From positions 1-7,536 of the forward strand of contig CABMGC010000057.1 of the NCBI GenBank assembly GCA_902385515.1: 7,536 bases of DNA. Reading direction: 5' to 3'. The translations under genes and the position numbers were made by a program. The stretch is from an uncultured archaeon (GTDB lineage Archaea > Micrarchaeota > Micrarchaeia > Micrarchaeales > CABMGC01). The notes beneath the pieces were generated by a model. That model made no database searches and was not told the origin of the DNA. It saw only the letters and a program-made list of their open reading frames with translations. Positions 1-5,939 of this stretch are shown piece after piece; within the stretch, counting starts at the first letter, position 1, and every line of letters starts with the position of its first letter.

Positions 1-885
1 CGGCTGGCCATAGCTCGGGTTGGCCATCTGCAGCGAGAGGTAGTATATCTGCGGCAAAAGAAGCAACATGAACGCCATGAGGAGCGAGATGGCCCTGGTA
101 TCGTAGCCGAGCGTGTGCATGATCTCCTTCACGTTTCTTCCCACCGCCTTCCGCAGCTCCCGGCCCCCCGAGAACACGACGAGCACCGCGAAGACGCCGA
201 CCAGCAGTATGGCCTCTATTCTGATGTATGCGACTAGCGACAGGCAGAACATGAACATGGCAAGGGTCCTTAGGCTCCTGCGCTTCGAGAAGACGACGAA
301 AAAGAAGAACGCAAAGGCGGCGAGCATCATGAAAGGCAGGTCTATGTCCGCCTGCGTTCTTGACCATATGAAAAGCGGCGGCATCAGCGCCATTATGAGC
401 GCAGCGACGGACGCTATGTGTCTCTTCTCGAACAGCGCGCCCGCGAGGAGAAAAACGCCCACTATTGACAGCGCGCCAGCCAAGAGCTCCAGCGAGTACG
501 CGGTGCCGGTGCCTATGCCGAATACGGCGAACGCCGCCGCGATGAACACCGACCAGCCCACGGGATCGTGGTAGACTTGGTTTATCTGGCAGCTGCCTAC
601 ATATGCAGTGCCCGACTGGCACCACAGCGAATTGCCGTGCGCCAGTATGTTCATCGCTATGCCCTGGTATATGTTTTCGTCAAAGTAAAGCTGCTCCACC
701 GCGCTGACCTGGGTAAGCGCGAAGATTATGAAGAACGCGAGCGCGCAGGCAAGTACGGCAAGTGAGTACCTGTCGACGAACTTCGACAGGACGTCGCGAA
801 TGTCGTCCCTGCAGCGGACCGCGGAAGCGACAAGCAGCACGAACGAGGCGATGACTGCTGCGGTTATGAAGTATCCCAGAAACAT
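1..885 (-). CDS. GT39 (PMT/ArnT-like) membrane glycosyltransferase, N-terminal 295 residues; 3' end outside window
   Basis: This frame is open from an ATG at 885 to the window edge, giving 295 residues without a stop. The protein is strongly hydrophobic, with likely membrane segments near residues 4-23, 41-60, 110-150 (two), 157-175, 183-201, 205-240 and 264-288. The first extracytoplasmic loop carries YFDENIYQ (D69-E70), the acidic pair typical of the GT39/PMT-ArnT fold. Further on are HDPVGW (106-111) and RTQADIDLP (176-184), which resembles the R..D.P motif of ArnT-like enzymes. Family members transfer a sugar from a polyprenyl-phosphate donor to protein or lipid on the outer face of the membrane. 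C89 and C99 in the loop could form a disulfide. The start lies 1 bp after the carbamoyltransferase stop and has a strong Shine-Dalgarno, so the two are almost surely co-transcribed. Donor and acceptor are unknown. Confidence 0.8.
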   Translation of the reverse strand, partial: MFLGYFITAAVIASFVLLVASAVRCRDDIRDVLSKFVDRYSLAVLACALAFFIIFALTQVSAVEQLYFDENIYQGIAMNILAHGNSLWCQSGTAYVGSCQINQVYHDPVGWSVFIAAAFAVFGIGTGTAYSLELLAGALSIVGVFLLAGALFEKRHIASVAALIMALMPPLFIWSRTQADIDLPFMMLAAFAFFFFVVFSKRRSLRTLAMFMFCLSLVAYIRIEAILLVGVFAVLVVFSGGRELRKAVGRNVKEIMHTLGYDTRAISLLMAFMLLLLPQIYYLSLQMANPSYGQP

Positions 886-886
886 G

Positions 887-2584
887 TCAAGCCTCCTTGT
901 TCTCCACGTAGAAACCTTCTATGAACATGTGCTTGGTCTTGGTCTTTTTCATCGTGCCGATTGCGTCCTCGGGGCTCAGGACTATGGGCATGCCGTGTAT
1001 GTTGAAGCTCGTGTTCAGCACGACGCCGTGACCCTCCAGCTTCACAAGATTCCTAAGAAGGCCGCGGTAATTCGGGTTCTCGTCCCCTACCATCTGCGGC
1101 CTGGCGGTGTTGTCTATGTGGATCACCGACTTCAGAAGGCCCTCCTTGCCTGGCTTGACCTTGTAGGCCATCGTCATGAACTTGTCGCGGCCCTTTATCT
1201 CGTCGAGCAGCCGCGGCGCCTCCTCGCTGAGCATCGAAGGCGCGAAAGGCTGGTACCACTCCCTCTGTTTCACGTACATGTTCAGCTTCTCCTTAACGCT
1301 ATCCGAGCCGGCTTTTGCGAGTATGCTCCTGTTGCCAAGAGCCCTCGGCCCGTACTCCATCCTTCCCTGAAACCAGAACACGTAATCGTCGTCGCTTATG
1401 AGCTCGGCCGCGTGCGAGCACTTGTTGGTGTCCCGCTCGAAGCTCAGCCACTTCTCCTTTCTAAGGGCCTGCTCAACGTGCGTCTCGTCGAACTCGTCCC
1501 CGAGGTACGCGCCGTCGAAATCGTACGCGGAAACCCCGTTGAGGGCGTAATTGGCCTGCATGGCCGCGCCGAGCGCTATGCCGCCGTCGCCCATGTGCGG
1601 GAATATCGACCACTCCTTCAGGCCCTCTATGCCGCGCACCTGCATGTTGGCCTTCACGTTGGAGAGCGTCCCGCCGCCCATCGCCACGCTTCCTATCTTG
1701 TAGTGCGATACGGCGTTGCCGATGAACTCGACCATGACGTGCTCAAGCAGCTGCTGGGCCATGTATGAGAACTGCTCCCGCGGCATCGACCACGCGATCC
1801 GCCCCAGCATGTCGTACTGCCTTATCGGCGAATACTTCGCGATTATGTCGAGCCCTTCGACCTTGAAGAAGTCCCTGAGCCTGTTGTCCTCGAAAGGGAA
1901 CGGGTAGGAGTAGCAGGCCATTGCCATGACCTTGCCCTCGTCCTCGAGCTCCCGCATCCCGACGATGTTTGTGACCTGCTCGTAGAAGACTCCTATGGAG
2001 TTCCTTGCGCTGACCGCATGCTTTCGCTCGAGCTCGCCCTTCTCGAGAACGCTGACCGATCCGCTGAGCCCGTCTCCCAGGCCGTCGATGGTCACAACAA
2101 GCGACTTCTTGAAGCCGGATGTGAATGCGGTTGCGGCGGCGTGCGCGGAATGGTGGTCTATCCCGTAGAGCTTGAACTTTTCAAAGCCTATGCGCCTTAG
2201 CTTGTCGGCCACGACCGCCTTGCTTATCGTACCGCACAGCGGCAGCACGCCCAGGCCAGTCATGGCGTACTTCGCGTTGTGCATCAGCGCCTCGGCCCTT
2301 GGCCTAAGCATCTTCCTTCTCCTGAACTTGTAGTATGCCTCCTGCTGCTGCGGAAACACCCTCGAAAGGGTCTTCGCGAATTCCGTCGTAGGAAATGCGA
2401 CGGCGTCGACATCGGCCGGCTTGATGCCGGCGTAAGAGAGGGCCGCGTTTATGGAGTTGTAGGGGAATTTTATCTCAAGCTTGCGCTTGGTGTACCTCTC
2501 CTCGTTGGAAGCGAAGACTATCTTGTCGTCCTCCAAAAGCGCAGCGCCGGAATCGTGGCCGTCCCATAGTCCAAGGATGTACAT
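887..2584 (-). CDS. NodU/CmcH/TobZ-family carbamoyltransferase
   Basis: This is a 565-residue protein, the usual full length for the family. Enzymes of this family move a carbamoyl group from carbamoyl phosphate, through a carbamoyl-adenylate, to a hydroxyl of a sugar or antibiotic. The N-terminal Kae1-like domain opens with GLWDGHDSGAAL (5-16), carries the metal-site motif HHSAHA (144-149) and the nucleotide-site stretch TIDGLGDGLSGS (165-176), and ends with GGGTLSNVKAN (303-313) and MGDGGIALGAA (331-341). The C-terminal domain holds the family signature FQGRMEYGPRALGNRS (405-420) and LNTSFNIHGMPI (523-534). The start at 2584 has CGTGA upstream in Shine-Dalgarno register. It follows the radical SAM gene by 89 bp and precedes the GT39 gene by 1 bp, which suggests that a glycan is carbamoylated. 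The acceptor cannot be told from sequence. Confidence 0.93.
   Translation of the reverse strand: MYILGLWDGHDSGAALLEDDKIVFASNEERYTKRKLEIKFPYNSINAALSYAGIKPADVDAVAFPTTEFAKTLSRVFPQQQEAYYKFRRRKMLRPRAEALMHNAKYAMTGLGVLPLCGTISKAVVADKLRRIGFEKFKLYGIDHHSAHAAATAFTSGFKKSLVVTIDGLGDGLSGSVSVLEKGELERKHAVSARNSIGVFYEQVTNIVGMRELEDEGKVMAMACYSYPFPFEDNRLRDFFKVEGLDIIAKYSPIRQYDMLGRIAWSMPREQFSYMAQQLLEHVMVEFIGNAVSHYKIGSVAMGGGTLSNVKANMQVRGIEGLKEWSIFPHMGDGGIALGAAMQANYALNGVSAYDFDGAYLGDEFDETHVEQALRKEKWLSFERDTNKCSHAAELISDDDYVFWFQGRMEYGPRALGNRSILAKAGSDSVKEKLNMYVKQREWYQPFAPSMLSEEAPRLLDEIKGRDKFMTMAYKVKPGKEGLLKSVIHIDNTARPQMVGDENPNYRGLLRNLVKLEGHGVVLNTSFNIHGMPIVLSPEDAIGTMKKTKTKHMFIEGFYVENKEA
892..898 (-). promoter_or_regulatory. 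Strong Shine-Dalgarno of the GT39 gene
   Basis: AAGGAGG on the minus strand lies 6 nt upstream of the ATG at 885, inside the last codons of the carbamoyltransferase gene. It fixes the start of the membrane glycosyltransferase and indicates coupled translation of the two genes. Confidence 0.8.
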
Positions 2585-2620
2585 TAGTTCACGCGTTTAT
2601 TCATTATTGCGCCGGATAGG

Positions 2621-2629
2621 TTAAAAAAT
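2621..2629 (-). promoter_or_regulatory. T6 tract between radical SAM and carbamoyltransferase genes: terminator or TATA-like element
   Basis: The minus strand reads ATTTTTTAA here, 45 nt after the radical SAM stop and 37 nt before the carbamoyltransferase ATG. Archaeal terminators are often plain T tracts, so it could end or attenuate upstream transcription. Its distance from the next start would also suit a TATA-like element with a leader of about 16 nt that contains the GTGA Shine-Dalgarno at 2589-2592. Sequence alone does not decide. The rest of the 89-bp gap shows only a weak 4-bp hairpin (CGGC/GCCG, 2651-2664). Confidence 0.3.
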
Positions 2630-2673
2630 GTGCATGAGAGGATCGTTCTTCGGCAAGATCGCCGTCTCGTCGT

Positions 2674-3738
2674 TCACCTGCTAAAAAAACTCCAGACGTT
2701 GCCGACTATCGCCTGGTACGCCTCGCAGGCCGTCCACGCAGTGGGCTCCCTGCCCTCGCGTACGTCCTTGCGCACGCTCTCCGCTTCGCCGCCGTGCCAC
2801 ATCTTTGAGAGGTCGCCGCCAGAATCCCTGATGTTGCCTATCTTCCTGTTCCACATGATCGACGGGAATACGTTGCCTTGGTTGTCAATGAACAGCGACG
2901 CGTCGAGACACCTGCTCTTCATGGGCAGCTTTCCTGTCGAGACGTAATCGACAAGTTTCTTTAGGAACACTCCCTCGATAAGAGGTATCGCGCCGATCTG
3001 GAACCTGCGCTTCTTTATCAGCCAGCCAAGCTCTCCTGCGATCTCGGCCCTTTCCGGATTTATGCTGGCGTCGGTGTTCCTGTAGTACATCTCCGACGAC
3101 TGGCCGAGGTTTACGTGGAAGTCGTCACAGGTCACGTGCGGTAGCTCCTTACGGACGCTTTCGTAAGTGCGCTCCAGCATGCCCTCGTTGTACTTGCTCA
3201 TCGTGTAGCCGAAGACGAAGAAAAGGTTTTTGCGCCTCGTCTGTATCTCTTTTAGCTTCCTCGCCATGTTCATCACCCTGTCGAAGTTGCCTGGCACGCC
3301 CCTGAGCCGATCGTGCAGCTCGCGGTACCCGTCGAGGCTTAGTGTTATCGACAGGCGCGGCACGCCAGCGTCGAGGATCTGCCCTATCTTCCTTTCGAGC
3401 ATGTCGCTGTCGCACAGGGAGTTTATCGGTATCGTAATGATGTACAGACCCTTGCACGCCTCGCGGAACGCCTTGACTATGTCGACTATGTCGTTTCTAA
3501 GGAACGGTTCCCCTCCTGTCAGTTCGATCCACCTAAAGCCGGTGTTCTTTCTGGCAAACTCTCGTATTTCCTGCAGCGTGAGCTCGTTTTCAGGCTTAGT
3601 CTTCCATATGTTGCACATGAGGCAGCGCGACTGGCACTTGTAAGTGACCGCGAAAGTGAGCTTGTACGGCCTTTTGAGCTGGGCAAAGTTGCTCCTTAGC
3701 GCGGTAAGCGCCAGCCCCGCGAGTTTGATGCCTGTCAT
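2674..3738 (-). CDS. Radical SAM protein with degenerate SPASM-like C-terminus
   Basis: The 354-residue protein has the [4Fe-4S] motif CQSRCLMC (C35, C39, C42), followed by TGGEPFLR (74-81), the SAM-binding GGEP motif, and SITLSLDG (130-137), matching a later strand of the barrel. It therefore reductively cleaves S-adenosylmethionine. The C-terminus is laid out like a SPASM domain: SRCLDASLFIDNQGNVFPS then GNI and a final TACEAY. However, the Cys normally found after NVFP is Ser (S293), and only C277 and C338 remain, so a full set of auxiliary cluster ligands is missing. The substrate is unknown; position suggests glycan or lipid modification. The frame extends upstream to 3900, but that part overlaps the divergent GT2 gene. 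The ATG at 3738 is preferred because the conserved core follows at once and an AT box lies about 31 bp upstream. Confidence 0.85.
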   Translation of the reverse strand: MTGIKLAGLALTALRSNFAQLKRPYKLTFAVTYKCQSRCLMCNIWKTKPENELTLQEIREFARKNTGFRWIELTGGEPFLRNDIVDIVKAFREACKGLYIITIPINSLCDSDMLERKIGQILDAGVPRLSITLSLDGYRELHDRLRGVPGNFDRVMNMARKLKEIQTRRKNLFFVFGYTMSKYNEGMLERTYESVRKELPHVTCDDFHVNLGQSSEMYYRNTDASINPERAEIAGELGWLIKKRRFQIGAIPLIEGVFLKKLVDYVSTGKLPMKSRCLDASLFIDNQGNVFPSIMWNRKIGNIRDSGGDLSKMWHGGEAESVRKDVREGREPTAWTACEAYQAIVGNVWSFFSR

Positions 3739-3765
3739 TGAACCCTTTAAATAGAATGTGCTTTC

Positions 3766-3773
3766 AATATTTA
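3766..3773. promoter_or_regulatory. Shared TATA-like box between divergent radical SAM and GT2 genes
   Basis: AATATTTA on the plus strand (TAAATATT on the minus strand) has the palindromic core AATATT centred at 3768.5. The midpoint of the two start codons (3738 and 3800) is 3769. A box at this place predicts transcription starts only a few bases before either ATG, as in near-leaderless archaeal messages. A second AT box (TTTAAATA, 3746-3753) is an alternative for the rightward gene. This is inferred from spacing and composition. Confidence 0.45.
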
Positions 3774-3799
3774 TTAAGACAATCATCAGTGATAAGCGC

Positions 3800-4495
3800 A
3801 TGCCCAAAGGAAAACTTCTCGCGAGCGGAAAGCTGGTGTCGATAGTCATTCCCGCCCTGAACGAGGAAAGGAACATGGGGCCGGTCCTTTCGGGCGTCAA
3901 GCGCCAGATGTCTGGCTACAACTATGAGCTGATAGTCGTCGACGGCCACAGCAGGGACCGCACAGCGGATGTCGCCAGGCGGATGGGGGCGAAGGTGATG
4001 TACGACGAACTTGGCAAGGGCTCGGCGCTGATAAGGGGCCTCGGCGCCGCAAAGGGAGAGATACTTGTCTCGATGGACGCCGACCTGTCCAACGAGCCAA
4101 GAGAGCTCAAGCTACTGATAGACGCCATAGACATCGGCTACGACCTTTGCACAGGCTCGCGCTTCCTCATGGGCGGAGGCTCAGAAGACATATCCTCCCT
4201 TCGGGTGTTCGGCAACAAGTTCTTCGTCTTCATGGTGAACTCGCTCTTCAGCGCGAACTACACCGACCTGTGCTACGGCTATAGGAGCTTCAGGAAGAGC
4301 GCTTTTGCGAAACTCGACTTGGAAGAGGTGGGATTTGGCATAGAGACCGAGATAAACATAAAGGCCGTGAAGAAGGGCCTCAAGATAATCGAGATACCCA
4401 GCACGGAGAAGAAGAGGGCGGCGGGCGAGGGCAAGCTTACGACCTTCGGTGACGGGTTCGTGATCTTGAAGACGATAATTAGAAACCTTTTCTGA
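3800..4495 (+). CDS. GT2 glycosyltransferase, DPM1-like (polyprenyl-phosphate sugar synthase type)
   Basis: The 231-residue GT-A fold protein shows VSIVIPALNEERN (13-25), ELIVVDGHSRDRT (43-55) with D48 for the nucleotide, the metal-binding DAD (93-95), GSRF (119-122) and CYGYRSFRKSAF (158-169). A basic stretch, EKKRAAGEGKL (203-213), corresponds to the RxxGxSKL-type segment of DPM1 relatives. Such enzymes move a sugar from GDP- or UDP-sugar to polyprenyl phosphate on the cytoplasmic face. There are no C-terminal membrane segments, so it would be peripheral. The frame is open from a GTG at 3758, but the ATG at 3800 places the first beta strand at the usual distance and has GTGAT 6 nt upstream. 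It is divergent from the radical SAM gene and ends 6 bp from the convergent peptidase. It could supply the lipid-linked donor that a GT39 enzyme uses. Confidence 0.88.
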   Translation: MPKGKLLASGKLVSIVIPALNEERNMGPVLSGVKRQMSGYNYELIVVDGHSRDRTADVARRMGAKVMYDELGKGSALIRGLGAAKGEILVSMDADLSNEPRELKLLIDAIDIGYDLCTGSRFLMGGGSEDISSLRVFGNKFFVFMVNSLFSANYTDLCYGYRSFRKSAFAKLDLEEVGFGIETEINIKAVKKGLKIIEIPSTEKKRAAGEGKLTTFGDGFVILKTIIRNLF

Positions 4496-4501
4496 TTTTC
4501 A

Positions 4502-5161
4502 CTATTCTGTGAATACGCGGACGAGGACCTTCGCAGTCTTGACGACGTCTTCCATTGGCATGCATTCGTTCGGCTGGTGTGCGACCGTCTTTTCCACATC
4601 CCATGCCACCGCATCAAAACCAGCTTTCCTTACTACGCCTGCCATAGTGCTTCCCCCGATGCCCACCAATCTGGCATCCTGGTGCAGGACCTCTTTTATC
4701 GATTTCTTAAGCACGTTAACAATCTCAGAATCTGCAGAGGTAGCTCCCGACTTCTCCTTGTTCACCTCCTCAACCTTTATTTTCGCGCGATATTTCCTGC
4801 CGATCCTCCTGAGCTCGCCCGCGACCTTGGCGACGTCGTACTCGGGCAGTATCCTGCAGTCTATGTAGAATACCTCCTCCCCCGGCAATATGTTGATGTT
4901 TTCCACGTTCTTCTCGTGCTTTGTCATCTCGAAGGTCGAACCGTTTGGGAACAACTCAGTTTTTCTTATGTATTTCTTATGCAGGTATGCGTCCGCCTCA
5001 AGAGCGTATTTTGCCGCTTCCCTGAACGCGTTGAGGCCTTCTTCTGGCACGCTGGCGTGCGCTTGTTTTCCTTTCACCGTTACCTTGAGCCACAATATGC
5101 TTTTCTCAGCTATCTCAATCTTATCCCCTTTTGGCGCGCCGTCGTCAGGGACTATGAACAT
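4502..5161 (-). CDS. M20 metallopeptidase/deacylase, C-terminal half (separated by frameshift)
   Basis: This frame holds the dimerisation domain and the last metal ligand of an M20-family hydrolase (ArgE/DapE/carboxypeptidase G2 type). FIVPDDGAPKG follows directly from the first half once one base is restored. KGKQAHASVPEEGLNA marks the lid/dimerisation domain, EEVFYIDCRILPEYD its return to the catalytic domain, and GIGGSTMAG with AHQPNECMP supplies the C-terminal His ligand. It could begin at its own ATG (5161), which overlaps the end of the first half by 10 nt, but no well-placed ribosome site is visible and half an M20 domain is not expected to act alone. A frame change at 5164-5167 or a sequencing error is more likely. 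It converges on the GT2 gene with 6 bp between the stops. Confidence 0.75.
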   Translation of the reverse strand: MFIVPDDGAPKGDKIEIAEKSILWLKVTVKGKQAHASVPEEGLNAFREAAKYALEADAYLHKKYIRKTELFPNGSTFEMTKHEKNVENINILPGEEVFYIDCRILPEYDVAKVAGELRRIGRKYRAKIKVEEVNKEKSGATSADSEIVNVLKKSIKEVLHQDARLVGIGGSTMAGVVRKAGFDAVAWDVEKTVAHQPNECMPMEDVVKTAKVLVRVFTE

Positions 5162-5694
5162 GTCCCCTTCTTGAATATGTTTTCCTTAACGAGCTTCTGG
5201 CACCCGTAACCGCTGCCGATTTCCTCGTCCGCCACCAGGGCCAGGCCGAAGCTGTAGCGCATAGGGGAATTCTCCTCCACCAGCGCCCTTAGCGCGTACA
5301 TGGAAGCGATTATGCCTTGGCCGTCGTCCTGCGACCCCCGGCCGTAAACTTTCCCGCCCTTAAAGATGCCCTTGAAAGGGTCGGTCTTCCACATGCTCCG
5401 CTCGCCTTCCCCTACGGTATCTGTGTGCGCCATGACCCAGACCGTCCTATTTTTGTCGCCATACTTCACGACCAGGCTGGGCCTCTTAACGTTATTGTCA
5501 TCTAAGTATTCGTACCTCTTTGGCCTTAGACCCCATTCCTTCAGCATGCCTTCCAGGAAATCCGCTCGCTTCCCCTCGCCTTCGCCGCCGCTCTCCGGGG
5601 AGACGGCTTTTATCCCAACTATGTTTACCAGAGTGTCAGTCATCTCCCTTTTGTATTTCTCTACCCTATCAATGGCGGACAAGGTCTTCTTCAT
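5152..5694 (-). CDS. M20 metallopeptidase/deacylase, N-terminal half (frame broken)
   Basis: M20 enzymes are two-metal hydrolases that cleave acyl or peptide bonds of small substrates such as acylated amino acids. This half contains metal ligand motif MAHTDTV (H90, D92), GRGSQDDGQG with the bridging Asp (D123), and VADEEIGSG with the general base and ligand (E157, E158). It stops early at a TAG (5154-5152) after a few out-of-frame residues. Adding one base in the G run at 5164-5167 would join KKG to DMFIVPDDG and give one protein of 397 residues, a normal M20 length. The ATG at 5694 is preferred over a TTG at 5706 because a TATA box lies 27 bp upstream. All catalytic residues persist across both halves, which argues against long decay. 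The substrate is not predictable. Confidence 0.8.
   Translation of the reverse strand: MKKTLSAIDRVEKYKREMTDTLVNIVGIKAVSPESGGEGEGKRADFLEGMLKEWGLRPKRYEYLDDNNVKRPSLVVKYGDKNRTVWVMAHTDTVGEGERSMWKTDPFKGIFKGGKVYGRGSQDDGQGIIASMYALRALVEENSPMRYSFGLALVADEEIGSGYGCQKLVKENIFKKGTCS
5164..5167 (-). other. Frameshift site in M20 gene (run of four G)
   Basis: On the minus strand the frame reads AAG AAG GGG ACA TGT TCA TAG. If one G of the run is read twice, or a fifth G is restored, it reads GGG GAC ATG TTC ATA GTC and enters the C-terminal M20 half with perfect family continuity. A single-codon -1 slip on GGGG is possible, but no classical heptameric slippery site is present. A base missing from the read or assembly, or a real mutation, fits equally. 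Confidence 0.7.
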
Positions 5695-5715
5695 GCACGT
5701 ATTCAAGTTTCAAAG

Positions 5716-5725
5716 AATATAAAAT
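5716..5725 (-). promoter_or_regulatory. TATA box of the M20 gene, leaderless start
   Basis: The minus strand reads ATTTTATATT, centred about 27 bp upstream of the ATG at 5694. This is the distance expected when an archaeal transcript starts at the A of the start codon. No Shine-Dalgarno is seen, in agreement with a leaderless message. Confidence 0.55.
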
Positions 5726-5848
5726 TACCGATGATTTTAACGACTACTTTCATATACTGCTGACAAAACACCTGAATGAAAAACGTACAGAGGGATGCGC
5801 ATTGACGAATCCTGGAGAAAATCGCGGCCATGCTTTTTTCATCAACAC

Positions 5849-5856
5849 TTATATAT
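5849..5856 (+). promoter_or_regulatory. TATA box upstream of the tandem PRTase-like genes
   Basis: TTATATAT is a near-perfect archaeal TATA box. It predicts transcription from about 5877 and a leader of roughly 60 nt before the TTG at 5940. The gap 5695-5939 is otherwise AT-rich. It also holds a T6 run (5834-5839) just upstream and a small inverted repeat (TGAAAT 5870-5875 with ATTTCA 5889-5894) that the leader would partly include. No RNA gene was recognised there. Confidence 0.5.
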
Positions 5857-5930
5857 GGGGAAAGCCCGATGAAATCCAGAGATCCGGCATTTCAAAGCCG
5901 CCCCTGGCGCTTTGCTTGCCGTCAAATCAC

Positions 5931-5934
5931 GGTG
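5931..5934 (+). promoter_or_regulatory. GGTG ribosome-binding site supporting the TTG start at 5940
   Basis: The T of this GGTG lies 7 nt before the first base of TTG 5940. That is the same register as the T of GGAGGT before the TTG of the downstream paralogue. It pairs with the CACC of the archaeal 16S tail. The match is only four bases, so the start stays tentative. Confidence 0.4.
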
Positions 5935-5939
5935 TGAAT

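Noticed and set aside
113..574. Plus-strand open frame of 153 residues
   Set aside because: It is opposite the GT39 gene, whose membrane segments and DE and R..D motifs fit a real protein.
728..1768. 346-residue plus-strand open frame
   Set aside because: It lies mostly opposite the carbamoyltransferase, whose protein carries clear family motifs. The plus-strand translation has no recognisable domain and is an antisense shadow in GC-rich DNA.
3758..3799. GTG start of the GT2 gene at 3758
   Set aside because: It would place the TATA-like box inside the coding sequence and adds 14 residues before the first beta strand. The ATG at 3800 has GTGAT upstream.
3739..3900. N-terminal extension of the radical SAM protein from 3900
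   Set aside because: It would overlap the GT2 start and the divergent promoter. The added residues show no radical SAM features.
5731..5775. Possible box C/D small RNA (ATGATTT, then CTGA twice)
   Set aside because: The C box matches only 5 of 7 positions, and no second well-spaced C'/D pair is present.
5695..5939. tRNA or other structured RNA gene in the largest gap
   Set aside because: No cloverleaf, GGTTCRAAYCC-like T arm or conserved RNA motif could be found by eye.
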